The notes under the pieces were generated by a model. It did not search any database and was not told the DNA's origin. It was given only the letters and a program-made list of their open reading frames with translations. This document shows, in pieces, positions 9,179 to 21,815 of a DNA stretch of 38,297 nt. Where the stretch lies: NCBI RefSeq assembly GCF_963678635.1, contig NW_026970662.1, positions 1 to 38,297 on the forward strand, read 5' to 3'. Positions within the stretch are counted from its first letter, which is position 1. Every line of letters starts with the position of its first letter. The DNA is from Symsagittifera roscoffensis (lineage: Eukaryota; Xenacoelomorpha; Acoela; Convolutidae). The position numbers and the translations under genes are program-made.

Positions 9179-10119
9179 TCCCAAACTCTTCAAAACTTGT
9201 AAGACTCGACCATTTTTGTGTTTTTTTTTTCAAATAAATCAGTAGTGCTAAGTACTCGATGTCCTCTAAAAGTTTCTGTTTATTTGTTGTAAAATTACAT
9301 ACGATGTTGTTGATTGCAAACCGATTAAGACAGTACTAGATGCCTAATCTTAGTTCATACCAAGTATCCTAGTACCCCAGGTGAGTCTCGAACCAAAAAG
9401 TTTTTTGACAAAAAAAAATTCCAGAACATTTTCCAAAAAAATGTTCGCAAAAATTTTTCCAAAAAAAAATTTCTCGAAAAAAAAATTATACCAATTTTTC
9501 CCTAAATTTTCACTGACAAACAAAATTTTTTTTGCCCGAATTTAGAGAAAAGCCAGAAAACACCGTTTTTGTCTCGCCCGTTCAACCGTTTAAACCGTCA
9601 ATCGAGTTGAGCAAGTTTTTTGAGTGAATCCCTACCTCGGTTTCCTCCAGTGGTTGGATAATCTTAAAAAATTTGCTCGACTCGCCCCGTTTTCGGCCGC
9701 ATACCGCCGCGACCGTTACTACTACCATTTCGCCGTAACGTCGTTAAGTTTAACCAATAAACCGTACGCGGTAACTTAAGTGGTACTGAACCGAAGCCTT
9801 AGTAGAACCTTACAAACCCTCAGCTAAGGGTTCTTGAAGTTATTATCGTGATAATTTTTTTTCTATGTGACGACTTTACAACAACAGACTCCTTAAACTG
9901 ATTCTCATTAAAACAACCGTATCGCTTATCAATCTCAAGGGTGTTCATCATTGCTGCGAGTTCTCTCCATCACTCTGTAAATACAATACCATTAACTCGA
10001 TGACGCATTTAAAGCAGTTCCAGGTTTAAGGTTTAATTTGAATGCAAACAAAGGACAAAAGACTGTTCAACTTTTTTTAAGCAATTCCCCAAAAAATATG
10101 ACAGAGAAAAACACTATAA
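9179..10119. other. Noncoding stretch: A/T homopolymer runs, then a CpG-richer segment
   Basis: Positions 9395-9540 are almost all runs of A and T broken by CC and CG. Positions 9560-9800 are markedly richer in CG dinucleotides (many CCG and CGC words), unlike the rest of the window. AATAAA occurs near 9233. No gene is supported. Confidence 0.5.
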
Positions 10120-10143
10120 TTTGGGGCAATTTTAAAAAATTCA

Positions 10144-10572
10144 TTGAGCAAGCATAGATCAAACAACGATAACCCACTTACACCAGAAAGTCTGATTGAA
10201 ATTTTAAATGAATATAAAAACAAAATATCAGCCATTATTTACGTACACAATAAAAATACTCCCAATGTTTATGGACGTTTGGTTCAAACAGGAATATTAA
10301 CCATAGATGTGAGCAAACATTTAATCTCAAAAAGAAAAGGCAACGACAAAGAATTAATTCGTAAGCTTAAATTCATTCATCCTCAGCATAGTGCAAGCGA
10401 AACTGGGATCAAACTTGCAAAATCTAGAAAGAAAGAAACAGTAAAAATTGACAAGACAATTGAGGAAACATTTATAAAAATACATGTAAAAAAGTTGAAA
10501 AAGCATATTCAACTGTGTTGGAACAAAAACCACAAAAAAGGAGGCGAAACTAACCAGCGGCCGAAAAATTAA
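10144..10572 (+). CDS. Open frame crossing the copy 1 / copy 2 junction (function unknown)
   Basis: This 142-codon frame is open from 10120 (after a TAA at 10117) and has a TTG, not ATG, at 10144, so the true start is unclear. The unit junction falls after codon 80 (10383/10384). The N-terminal part includes LTPESLIEILNEYKNKI and the C-terminal part is lysine-rich, including SRKKETVKIDKTIEETF. It leads into the LINE relic, so it may be a relic of the LINE first protein. Alternatively the join is accidental. In the left flank the same frame is closed by TAA at 2089, six codons before the unit start. No family is recognised. Confidence 0.35.
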   Translation: MSKHRSNNDNPLTPESLIEILNEYKNKISAIIYVHNKNTPNVYGRLVQTGILTIDVSKHLISKRKGNDKELIRKLKFIHPQHSASETGIKLAKSRKKETVKIDKTIEETFIKIHVKKLKKHIQLCWNKNHKKGGETNQRPKN

Positions 10573-10814
10573 AGTGCAAGAACAAACACTGATTGCAATA
10601 TCGGACATTGATTTTGACTTCTAGGGGTCCCCAAAGACCCAAAAAAAATCAAAGAAAAAAAACACTACTCTTAACTGAAAAAGTACTTGCGATACTGAAT
10701 GTAATCGGCGAGAAACCAAAAATAATTGAACTAAGGAGACTGGGAAAGTTCCATGAATGCTGAGCGAAGGCATGAGACTTTCTTGTTGCAGTTGCAAGTC
10801 AGCATGAGGCGCGA

Positions 10815-11048
10815 ATGATCATGGCAAAGGCGAAAGAGAAACGAGAATGCTTGTCAATATGGATATATATCTACTCCCGTCTCTGTCGAGAGAAAAAGAA
10901 GCTCAAAAAAACCAAGAAGAGAAAGCGATCTCTGCTGGATGAAGAGGTACCCATTAAGAAGTTAAAATTTAGATATCTTGAACCATTCAACGATGTAGTG
11001 AATGTAAAAATGAAAGCAAACTCGAACCTAGCAGAAAAAATTGAGTAG
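10815..11048 (+). pseudogene. Lysine-rich frame inside the LINE relic, copy 2
   Basis: Same translation as the frame at 2538-2771. Confidence 0.2.
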
Positions 11049-11097
11049 TTCATCTTAAAACTCTACAACTCAAAACACAAAGCTTGGTTAATCTTGA

Positions 11098-13337
11098 ATG
11101 GAAATCAAAATAGTCAGATACGATCCTGTTCGAACAATTCTACTTCAATTGTCTGGGCAAAACCTGGCTTTATACATATCAGATAGACTACATGAATCTG
11201 GTAAAAATGCTCATGCTGGATCACTGTTTGCCGTCAAAAACAGCATAGAATCTCTTGAACTGAAGCACAATCTTCCTGACTCGTCTGTAGTCTGCAGAAA
11301 GAAAATAGTTCGAAACAAGTTAGACGTTTGATTTTTCTACAACCAACACCATAATAGCAAGTACAGCTATAATGAAGAAAAATTGGAAAATTTACCAAAA
11401 CCATACGGCAATGCAGGCTATGGCCAAATAAGTTAGATGATGAAACATACACCTTTTGAGCCCAGCTATTCTAACAACATTGATAAAATGAACGAAAAAT
11501 TGTACCAGTACTCTCTGGATCTCATCGCGGTTTGTGTTCTACAAAAAAAGTTACATAAATAAAATCTTCCTCCGTTTACTTTTCCAAGCATTTCTAACTT
11601 AAAATATAGACTAAAAACGCAACAACAATTACTTATCGTAAAACCCACAAGGCACGTTGATAATTTCAGAGCGGAAGTATGAAACTGACGAAAGTGACAA
11701 ACTCAGACATCAGCAAAACCTTTTGGAACAAAGAGACACAAATCTGTTTTTGAACATTTCAATAGTTGAACCTGTTCTCTAATATTAGGCATGTTGATTA
11801 GTTTTTTTCATCAGCTAGAGAGTTTTCTCGCCTAAAGAATCATCTCATCATGAAGATATATTAAAAACAACCCTAAATTGACAAATTTCAGCGTCTCGAT
11901 AGAAACTCTTCATGAATTATCAGCAACACAGATCCTAAAATTGCTAGAAGGCAGGACGGACTCCCACCAATCTTTTTGCACAAAGCTTTTGAAAGAATGG
12001 CAGTCTCTCTGAACAAAATTTTCAAAATTGTGAAGCGCATCAAGAGTTTAGCAATCAGATGGAAATTTGGGGCCGTGTCAACAGTTTTCAGAAAAACAGA
12101 TAGGCGTAAAGTAGATAACTATCGACCTGTATCACTCCTGAAAATTATGAGTGATTTTTTTGAAAAATGTCTCTATATTGACTTGTACAAGCACATTGCA
12201 AGGCATTTGACTCCGAGTCAACATGGTTTTCTCATGCATTGTTTAGTGATCACAAACAGGCTAATTTTTTTCTAGAAAATTTACAAAGCTCTTGACAAAA
12301 CTCATCTTGCGATGTTATTGTTTTTTACACTGACTTTTCAGAGGCATTTGATAGATTTCCCCTGAAAACTACAAGAAAACACTTTGCCAAATAGACGTTA
12401 GGGGATAATTTATGAATTTTTGCATTTTTTACTTTGTGAGCTAAAATAATTGTAGATAACACATGTTCTTGTGTGCTGAAAGTGACAAGCGGTGTCCCAC
12501 AGTACTCTCCGATAGTACCACTTCTGTTTTGTATATTTATTAACGACTTGCCGGACTTACCAAAACTGCGACAAATAATTGTTTGCAGATGTCCTAAAAT
12601 TCTCGCCGTGAATAAAAGTAATGTCCAGGTACAGTTGGACTAAGACTCCGTCGATGCTGGGTCAGCAAAAATAACAAAAATAAGATAGAACTAGCAATGG
12701 ATAAATGTTTCAATGTTACTTTCAGGGAAATTGAGACTCCATTATCTTCACAAAGTGTAGCGTTAGATCAATCAGATGTTGTCAAGGACCTAGGTATGCT
12801 TAAAAAAACAAGAATTTTCATTGGTAGACTTACCTGGATGTTTTTCCTACAAATTGAAGACCAGGTGTGAGCTGGGCCTGTACAAATCCTTTCTTCTACC
12901 GGTTCTTACATATGGGTTTCATTGTGTTGCGATCTCAAGATCTGACTTGTCAAGTCTGGAAATTTTTTTCTAAAAATGAGCTCTCCTGTGGATAAGGGAC
13001 GAAAGATGCAAGATCATTTATTCAACTCAAAATGCTGAATTTGTTACCACTCCCAATGTTTTTCCAGCTAAATGATTTTATGTGATTGCTAAAATGGGTA
13101 ACGAAACTGAGTATAATCAAATTTCATCTACTAAAAAAGAAGCATTCGGAAAAAACTCGATTCTTAAACTGAGTAAAACATAAACAGAAAAAGAAAGAGG
13201 AGATTTTACGTCTAAAACTTGTAGAACAAAAAACAGATGATAGATTATATGGATTTTACTAGATTGATGGGCTTGAAAAATTGAGTTTTGAAGACCATGC
13301 CGTTTTACTTCATTGTGAAATTATTTCAGAGGCCAAA
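11098..13337 (+). pseudogene. LINE relic, copy 2
   Basis: Same layout and breaks as the LINE relic at 2821-5060, with endonuclease-like text at 11098-11331 and reverse transcriptase signatures from 11976. A T-to-C change sits near 12877 in the C-terminal remnant. In this copy the upstream sequence continues through the unit junction into the 10144-10572 frame, so this copy and copy 3 are longer at the 5' side than copy 1. Confidence 0.8.
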
Positions 13338-13444
13338 ATCTGCAGCTGGCTATTTGTATGCAATTGCAGTGGCTGCAGAACATCGGTGAAATTTTGGAGA
13401 ATTCACTGAGAGCAATCCCATCACTAGCAGCTGTAAAATCTTAT

Positions 13445-13474
13445 CAACAACAACAACAAAAACAACAACAACAA
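13445..13474 (+). repeat. CAA microsatellite, copy 2
   Basis: Identical to the tract at 5168-5197, with no length change, so it has not expanded since the duplication. Confidence 0.85.
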
Positions 13475-13538
13475 TCTTACAGGAGCTCAACTCGTATATT
13501 GCAGCACACGTACGTTTTAAACCCTGATGTCCTAATTT

Positions 13539-13754
13539 GGCTTTTCCTCTCTCCCACTTTTGATTTTTAGTTTTCAAAAACTAATTTAGCGTTGTCATAA
13601 TGTAACGAAATTTTGCATGTTCAATAAAATAACTACTTTGAACAGATTTCTTCTCCAGATCATGGATCGTAACATCACGCTTTCAGCTATAATAACAGGC
13701 AAGACAAAGGAGAACAAAAAAATCTTAAAACGTGGGGCAAAGAGGAAAAGAGCC
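13539..13754 (+). mobile_element. MITE-like type B element, copy 2
   Basis: Unit copy of the element at 5262-5477. It arose by the tandem duplication, not by a new insertion, because its flanks are identical. Confidence 0.7.
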
Positions 13755-14280
13755 ACCTAAATTCATAATAAAAAGTTTAAAGTTTGTTTTAAGAGGCAGT
13801 GTAAATTTAAGGAGCAGTTGTGTCTTTGTTTAAAGATTCAATAGGATGGCACGTTTTGCCTGTTTATATAAGATGGCATATTTCTAGTTTTACTTCCACT
13901 TCTTATAGTTACAACTTAAGTTGTTTAAGAGTAGTTCATAAAGTAAATTTTATGTAGAAAGTGTTGTACTAATTTGTTCAGTTATTCAAGCTGAGTAGGA
14001 AAATTCAAATTGCGTTTTCCAACATAAACAGTTTTTGTTCCAAGCCTCAAAGAAATTAAAGAATATATATGTTCGAAGTGATTTCTTTTTATTCAGACCA
14101 GTTTCACAAAATTTTGCTCCCTCGGCGATTGCTCCCTAGATCTGCATGAGCCCAGCCTGGTATGCTCACCTCTATAAAACTTACCACGATTCTGTCTGAA
14201 CTACTTGTTTTAATTATTACACATGGTAAACTGTCCCGCACTACAATTCCGTTCCAAATTGAATTGATGCAGGCTAAATG

Positions 14281-14707
14281 GGCTCTTTTCATTCCCCCTG
14301 CCCACCTTTGTTTTTCAATTTTAAAAAACTATTTGAACATTGTCAGAATTCGATGAAAATTGGCATATTGAACTGATAAAATCTTGTAAACAGACATGGG
14401 TTCTCCGTACTTTTTCGTAATGTCTCGCTTTTAGCCATAATAACACGTATAACAGCTATAAACGTGAAAATTTTAGGCTCTTTTTCCTTTTCCCCCACCT
14501 GACACGACCACCAATTTTATGGTGTAACCAGTGGTTTTACAAGGTTAGTTATGATGTCTAAATATGTTTGGCCCAGCCTAATTAGTCCACATGCCAATTT
14601 TCATAGTGATCGGACAATGAAAACAGTAATTTTACTAGAAAAACGTTGCAGGTGGAGGAAGAAAGGAAAAAGAGCCAAATTTTACAGATGGGGAGTGGAA
14701 CAAAGCC
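14281..14707 (+). mobile_element. Type B element with nested type A, copy 2
   Basis: Unit copy of 6004-6430, with the same GCTAAAT flanking repeats. Confidence 0.75.
14476..14676 (+). mobile_element. Nested MITE-like type A element, copy 2
   Basis: Unit copy of 6199-6399, with both AAATTTTA duplications intact. Confidence 0.82.
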
Positions 14708-14851
14708 GCTAAATAGTCTTGTTAACTCCATACGCGATTCAAAATTTAGCTTGATAAGTTTGATATTATCAGACTAAAACTCAAAATTTTGTCGATATTT
14801 AGTTTACCAAAAACTCTACGACATCACTTAAATGGCAGCCAGAATACACAG

Positions 14852-14963
14852 GGCTTACCCCTGATACAAAAAGTTTTGTCTTGTATAGGCTTTCTTTCCT
14901 TAGACGGGTTTCAGGAAACCTCAAAGAAAAAATTAACTAAATTGCTTGTATCAGGGCAAAGCC
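14852..14963 (+). mobile_element. Small 112-bp inverted-repeat element, copy 2
   Basis: Unit copy of 6575-6686. Confidence 0.6.
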
Positions 14964-16049
14964 TTGAATCCTCCGAGTGCTTTGTAAGGTCTGTGAGGCC
15001 AAGTTTGCATTAAAAAATGATTAAGTTTTCAAAAAATAGACAAAAATTTTTCATTTTTTTTTGAGATTTTCAAAGTCATTATATCCTTTACACGCCATAT
15101 AAATTAAAAAGTGATAGATTTTAATCAAAGTAACGTAGCAACTATGACAAATAGCGAGAGTAAACTAATTTCGAACACTTTAAAAAACATAATAAATTCC
15201 CTTTTACGAGTTAATAGCGCAAAATCTATCTCTCGTTAGTTGTCGCAAATTGGCCATATTTCTATTTTTTAAACACCCCTAACTTCACGAAAAATAATCA
15301 ATAGTAAAATATCTTTTCAATTATGAGCTCAAGAATACTTTTTGGATGATACAAAAAAAATCTGTTAAAAATGGTTGGTTAAGAAATCGAAAATTGTCTG
15401 GAGTAGAAAAAACAACATCGAATGCAAACAATCTGTCACTTTCTACGAAAGTCGAGACATTTTTCAGTTTCCCTTCTCCTTCGTAAAATTACAAAAAAAG
15501 CTGTTCCAAAATGTTCTGCTGACACGTTTTAATGCAGTTTATAACAAGAAAATTCATTGTATATACTTTCATAGATTGAATTTCAAAAAAACTCGAAAGC
15601 GGAAATCGAAAACAACTGGAAATCGAAAATTCGGAACAAGAACAAGCGCATAGCCCTTTGCTAATCAGCCAGTAGGTATGAAAATATTTTCATGTTGCGG
15701 GGAAGTAAAACACGGTATATGCGTTCCAAATAATTGAGCATCAAAGACATTTTGAAAACATTTTCCGCCAAAAAAGACCCAAAAATATTGGTTTTCTTTG
15801 TTAGTTATAGAAGACTCAGAAAGCAAAAAAGTTCGATCTAAACAATTTTAATAATTTTATGTCATTGCAGCTAGTCATCGAGGAAAAAAGTTGGCATATA
15901 GTTTATTTGATTTTTCGAAACCCGTTTGATCTTTTTAAATAATCTTTTAGGAAAACTAATTATGCAAAATTGTTAAGCGATTTGATATTAGGTAAAGAAA
16001 ATCCGACAAATTTCAAATGTAGAGAACAAAAAGATAAAATAACTTTCTT

Positions 16050-16100
16050 AACAATTACCCCTCCCCACCCACTCTTTTTCTAGAAAGGAGGGTAATTGTT
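16050..16100. repeat. Strong hairpin, copy 2
   Basis: Unit copy of the hairpin at 7774-7824 with unchanged arms. Confidence 0.6.
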
Positions 16101-16702
16101 GAGTAGATTACGTTGTGAGAAGTTTTGATCTATCAGAAAACAGAAAAATTCAAACTATAAATAGAACGCTCAGATACGAATTTACAATTTTTGTTTTTAG
16201 GGGTGGCAATCTTTGGTAGATATCATAGAGGGGCGATTGTTAGGTAGTCCTTTTCTTCCGAGTTCTTTTTTCTTGCATTTCATCCGAAGAATGTGATCAA
16301 AATATCGCTAAAAACGATTTGAAGAAAATATCGCAATTGCAGTGACTATACTCAGCTCTTTTTCAGTACCCATTTGATTTTCGCTGAGCTGCAAATTGCA
16401 GTTTAAAACTATTCTGTTTCCATACCCCATGCGTTCTTTATTCAACAGAAAATTCCATTTAATTTTGTAATTGGAACAAAAAGAGCGGTAACTTGTGCTG
16501 TAATGAATCATAACAAGACTGCTCCTATCAGGGCGAAGTACTGAATGTTCCGACTGCCAATATCAATTGTGGCATAAAAGCTTCCTTGAACCAGTTTGGA
16601 ACAATTTCTATGATGGATTAAATCTCACTTACGCGTTAATTCTCAATTTGAGCTTTTTTTTTAAGTAAGAGCAAAAAAATGTAGTGTCGATTGACGGAAA
16701 CA

Positions 16703-17020
16703 CGTATACATAATGCGTTCCGGGTAGTTCGGCGTGGGTTCGATTCTCACCTAAGTCGTTTCATTTGAGAGTCCAATTTGAGCCGAGCCTGACAGAACAT
16801 AAAATGCTAATATTTTAATTGGTTCAAAATTTGTTTGCAATTGAGTTTCTGTTAATTCAACCGCGTGAACTGAGTTTGATTTAATAGAAAAAAAACACAT
16901 ATCAGCGCATGATCAACCCCACAGTTTTGGCTTGATACGTTTAATGTAGTAGCAATATTTCGACCATATTTCGTGAATTTAAAAGTGATTCTGTTTTGTT
17001 TTAACTGTATAAATTGAGCA
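16703..17020 (+). mobile_element. BEL/Pao 5' LTR-like segment, array copy 2
   Basis: Unit copy of 8426-8743, ending in GAGCA and followed by the same primer-site-like sequence at 17029. Confidence 0.7.
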
Positions 17021-17028
17021 GAAAATTT

Positions 17029-17046
17029 TGGTGCCGCGACTCGGGA
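17029..17046 (+). promoter_or_regulatory. Primer binding site-like sequence, copy 2
   Basis: Unit copy of 8752-8769. Confidence 0.5.
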
Positions 17047-18420
17047 GTCTGCAAAATTTAGTGTGACCGCAAAACCAAGGACCAATATCAGAGTCGAGAT
17101 AATTCAACCGACTAGCCTAAACGGTTAAAAGGACTGAGGCATCAGACGGTGTCCTTTTCTCATCAATATTCCAAACCAGCTGAACGTTTTCGGCTTCGTG
17201 CTGTTTTCCAACTTCAACTATGGGTGAGAAGCGGTGCGATCAGAAGAGAAGCTGAAGATGGCTCTACTCAAAGGCGAACTTGACCAAAAAAAAACAACTT
17301 CCTTAACAAAAAATCGAAATAGTTCACGAAACCGACGCGATGATCAGACGACACAAAGCCGAAATTGGTTTGACGTCACAAAGACACAACACAAACCCGA
17401 AATTGGTTTGACGTCGCAGAACAGTGTTCTGGCGGCGGCAACACAACTTTAGTGATCCCAAACTCTTCAAAACTTGTAAGACTCGACCATTTTTGTGTTT
17501 TTTTTTTCAAATAAATCAGTAGTGCTAAGTACTCGATGTCCTCTAAAAGTTTCTGTTTATTTGTTGTAAAATTACATACGATGTTGTTGATTGCAAACCG
17601 ATTAAGACAGTACTAGATGCCTAATCTTAGTTCATACCAAGTATCCTAGTACCCCAGGTGAGTCTCGAACCAAAAAGTTTTTTGACAAAAAAAAATTCCA
17701 GAACATTTTCCAAAAAAATGTTCGCAAAAATTTTTCCAAAAAAAAATTTCTCGAAAAAAAAATTATACCAATTTTTCCCTAAATTTTCACTGACAAACAA
17801 AATTTTTTTTGCCCGAATTTAGAGAAAAGCCAGAAAACACCGTTTTTGTCTCGCCCGTTCAACCGTTTAAACCGTCAATCGAGTTGAGCAAGTTTTTTGA
17901 GTGAATCCCTACCTCGGTTTCCTCCAGTGGTTGGATAATCTTAAAAAATTTGCTCGACTCGCCCCGTTTTCGGCCGCATACCGCCGCGACCGTTACTACT
18001 ACCATTTCGCCGTAACGTCGTTAAGTTTAACCAATAAACCGTACGCGGTAACTTAAGTGGTACTGAACCGAAGCCTTAGTAGAACCTTACAAACCCTCAG
18101 CTAAGGGTTCTTGAAGTTATTATCGTGATAATTTTTTTTCTATGTGACGACTTTACAACAACAGACTCCTTAAACTGATTCTCATTAAAACAACCGTATC
18201 GCTTATCAATCTCAAGGGTGTTCATCATTGCTGCGAGTTCTCTCCATCACTCTGTAAATACAATACCATTAACTCGATGACGCATTTAAAGCAGTTCCAG
18301 GTTTAAGGTTTAATTTGAATGCAAACAAAGGACAAAAGACTGTTCAACTTTTTTTAAGCAATTCCCCAAAAAATATGACAGAGAAAAACACTATAATTTG
18401 GGGCAATTTTAAAAAATTCA

Positions 18421-18849
18421 TTGAGCAAGCATAGATCAAACAACGATAACCCACTTACACCAGAAAGTCTGATTGAAATTTTAAATGAATATAAAAACAA
18501 AATATCAGCCATTATTTACGTACACAATAAAAATACTCCCAATGTTTATGGACGTTTGGTTCAAACAGGAATATTAACCATAGATGTGAGCAAACATTTA
18601 ATCTCAAAAAGAAAAGGCAACGACAAAGAATTAATTCGTAAGCTTAAATTCATTCATCCTCAGCATAGTGCAAGCGAAACTGGGATCAAACTTGCAAAAT
18701 CTAGAAAGAAAGAAACAGTAAAAATTGACAAGACAATTGAGGAAACATTTATAAAAATACATGTAAAAAAGTTGAAAAAGCATATTCAACTGTGTTGGAA
18801 CAAAAACCACAAAAAAGGAGGCGAAACTAACCAGCGGCCGAAAAATTAA
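18421..18849 (+). CDS. Open frame crossing the copy 2 / copy 3 junction (function unknown)
   Basis: Identical in translation to the frame at 10144-10572, with the unit join at 18660/18661. The two junctions are base-identical over this frame, so the second unit-to-unit join was copied from the first or both come from one molecule. Confidence 0.35.
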   Translation: MSKHRSNNDNPLTPESLIEILNEYKNKISAIIYVHNKNTPNVYGRLVQTGILTIDVSKHLISKRKGNDKELIRKLKFIHPQHSASETGIKLAKSRKKETVKIDKTIEETFIKIHVKKLKKHIQLCWNKNHKKGGETNQRPKN

Positions 18850-19091
18850 AGTGCAAGAACAAACACTGATTGCAATATCGGACATTGATTTTGACTTCTA
18901 GGGGTCCCCAAAGACCCAAAAAAAATCAAAGAAAAAAAACACTACTCTTAACTGAAAAAGTACTTGCGATACTGAATGTAATCGGCGAGAAACCAAAAAT
19001 AATTGAACTAAGGAGACTGGGAAAGTTCCATGAATGCTGAGCGAAGGCATGAGACTTTCTTGTTGCAGTTGCAAGTCAGCATGAGGCGCGA

Positions 19092-19325
19092 ATGATCATG
19101 GCAAAGGCGAAAGAGAAACGAGAATGCTTGTCAATATGGATATATATCTACTCCCGTCTCTGTCGAGAGAAAAAGAAGCTCAAAAAAACCAAGAAGAGAA
19201 AGCGATCTCTGCTGGATGAAGAGGTACCCATTAAGAAGTTAAAATTTAGATATCTTGAACCATTCAACGATGTAGTGAATGTAAAAATGAAAGCAAACTC
19301 GAACCTAGCAGAAAAAATTGAGTAG
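19092..19325 (+). pseudogene. Lysine-rich frame inside the LINE relic, copy 3
   Basis: Same translation as the frame at 2538-2771. Confidence 0.2.
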
Positions 19326-19374
19326 TTCATCTTAAAATTCTACAACTCAAAACACAAAGCTTGGTTAATCTTGA

Positions 19375-21614
19375 ATGGAAATCAAAATAGTCAGATACGA
19401 TCCTGTTCGAACAATTCTACTTCAATTGTCTGGGCAAAACCTGGCTTTATACATATCAGATAGACTACATGAATCTGGTAAAAATGCTCATGCTGGATCA
19501 CTGTTTGCCGTCAAAAACAGCATAGAATCTCTTGAACTGAAGCACAATCTTCCTGACTCGTCTGTAGTCTGCAGAAAGAAAATAGTTCGAAACAAGTTAG
19601 ACGTTTGATTTTTCTACAACCAACACCATAATAGCAAGTACAGCTATAATGAAGAAAAATTGGAAAATTTACCAAAACCATACGGCAATGCAGGCTATGG
19701 CCAAATAAGTTAGATGATGAAACATACCCCTTTTGAGCCCAGCTATTCTAACAACATTGATAAAATGAACGAAAAATTGTACCAGTACTCTCTGGATCTC
19801 ATCGCGGTTTGTGTTCTACAAAAAAAGTTACATAAATAAAATCTTCCTCCGTTTACTTTTCCAAGCATTTCTAACTTAAAATATAGACTAAAAACGCAAC
19901 AACAATTACTTATCGTAAAACCCACAAGGCACGTTGATAATTTCAGAGCGGAAGTATGAAACTGACGAAAGTGACAAACTCAGACATCAGCAAAACCTTT
20001 TGGAACAAAGAGACACAAATCTGTTTTTGAACATTTCAATAGTTGAACCTGTTCTCTAATATTAGGCATGTTGATTAGTTTTTTTCATCAGCTAGAGAGT
20101 TTTCTCGCCTAAAGAATCATCTCATCATGAAGATATATTAAAAACAACCCTAAATTGACAAATTTCAGCGTCTCGATAGAAACTCTTCATGAATTATCAG
20201 CAACACAGATCCTAAAATTGCTAGAAGGCAGGACGGACTCCCACCAATCTTTTTGCACAAAGCTTTTGAAAGAATGGCAGTCTCTCTGAACAAAATTTTC
20301 AAAATTGTGAAGCGCATCAAGAGTTAAGCAATCAGATGGAAATTTGGGGCCGTGTCAACAGTTTTCAGAAAAACAGATAGGCGTAAAGTAGATAACTATC
20401 GACCTGTATCACTCCTGAAAATTATGAGTGATTTTTTTGAAAAATGTCTCTATATTGACTTGTACAAGCACATTGCAAGGCATTTGACTCCGAGTCAACA
20501 TGGTTTTCTCATGCATTGTTTAGTGATCACAAACAGGCTAATTTTTTTCTAGAAAATTTACAAAGCTCTTGACAAAACTCATCTTGCGATGTTATTGTTT
20601 TTTACACTGACTTTTCAGAGGCATTTGATAGATTTCCCCTGAAAACTACAAGAAAACACTTTGCCAAATAGACGTTAGGGGATAATTTATGAATTTTTGC
20701 ATTTTTTACTTTGTGAGCTAAAATAATTGTAGATAACACATGTTCTTGTGTGCTGAAAGTGACAAGCGGTGTCCCACAGTACTCTCCGATAGTACCACTT
20801 CTGTTTTGTATATTTATTAACGACTTGCCGGACTTACCAAAACTGCGACAAATAATTGTTTGCAGATGTCCTAAAATTCTCGCCGTGAATAAAAGTAATG
20901 TCCAGGTACAGTTGGACTAAGACTCCGTCGATGCTGGGTCAGCAAAAATAACAAAAATAAGATAGAACTAGCAATGGATAAATGTTTCAATGTTACTTTC
21001 AGGGAAATTGAGACTCCATTATCTTCACAAAGTGTAGCGTTAGATCAATCAGATGTTGTCAAGGACCTAGGTATGCTTAAAAAAACAAGAATTTTCATTG
21101 GTAGACTTACCTGGATGTTTTTCCTACAAATTGAAGACCAGGTGTGAGCTGGGTCTGTACAAATCCTTTCTTCTACCGGTTCTTACATATGGGTTTCATT
21201 GTGTTGCGATCTCAAGATCTGACTTGTCAAGTCTGGAAATTTTTTTCTAAAAATGAGCTCTCCTGTGGATAAGGGACGAAAGATGCAAGATCATTTATTC
21301 AACTCAAAATGCTGAATTTGTTACCACTCCCAATGTTTTTCCAGCTAAATGATTTTATGTGATTGCTAAAATGGGTAACGAAACTGAGTATAATCAAATT
21401 TCATCTACTAAAAAAGAAGCATTCGGAAAAAACTCGATTCTTAAACTGAGTAAAACATAAACAGAAAAAGAAAGAGGAGATTTTACGTCTAAAACTTGTA
21501 GAACAAAAAACAGATGATAGATTATATGGATTTTACTAGATTGATGGGCTTGAAAAATTGAGTTTTGAAGACCATGCCGTTTTACTTCATTGTGAAATTA
21601 TTTCAGAGGCCAAA
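19375..21614 (+). pseudogene. LINE relic, copy 3
   Basis: Same as the relic at 2821-5060, but with one additional stop (TAA at 20325-20327, TTA in the other copies). This shortens the first reverse transcriptase frame, which now opens only from about 20352. Confidence 0.8.
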
Positions 21615-21721
21615 ATCTGCAGCTGGCTATTTGTATGCAATTGCAGTGGCTGCAGAACATCGGTGAAATTTTGGAGAATTCACTGAGAGCAATCCCATCA
21701 CTAGCAGCTGTAAAATCTTAT

Positions 21722-21751
21722 CAACAACAACAACAAAAACAACAACAACAA
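21722..21751 (+). repeat. CAA microsatellite, copy 3
   Basis: Identical to the tracts in the other two units. Confidence 0.85.
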
Positions 21752-21815
21752 TCTTACAGGAGCTCAACTCGTATATTGCAGCACACGTACGTTTTAAACC
21801 CTGATGTCCTAATTT

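Larger units (their letters stand above)
2107..10383 (+). repeat. Array unit, copy 1
   Basis: Unit map (copy 1): LINE relic to about 5060, MITE-like element 5262-5477, nested MITE pair 6004-6430, small inverted-repeat element 6575-6686, hairpin 7774-7824, LTR-like 8426-8743, primer-site-like 8752, leader to about 9178, A/T homopolymer-rich and then CpG-richer DNA to 9800, and an open frame from 10120 to the unit end. Private differences from the other copies include A at the GAAGCGATGCG site near 8957 (G in copies 2 and 3). Confidence 0.93.
10384..18660 (+). repeat. Array unit, copy 2
   Basis: Nearly identical to copy 1. Differences seen include C at 11061 (T in copies 1 and 3), C in GGGCCTG near 12877 (T in the others), and a poly-T tract near 15055 one base shorter. 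Confidence 0.93.
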
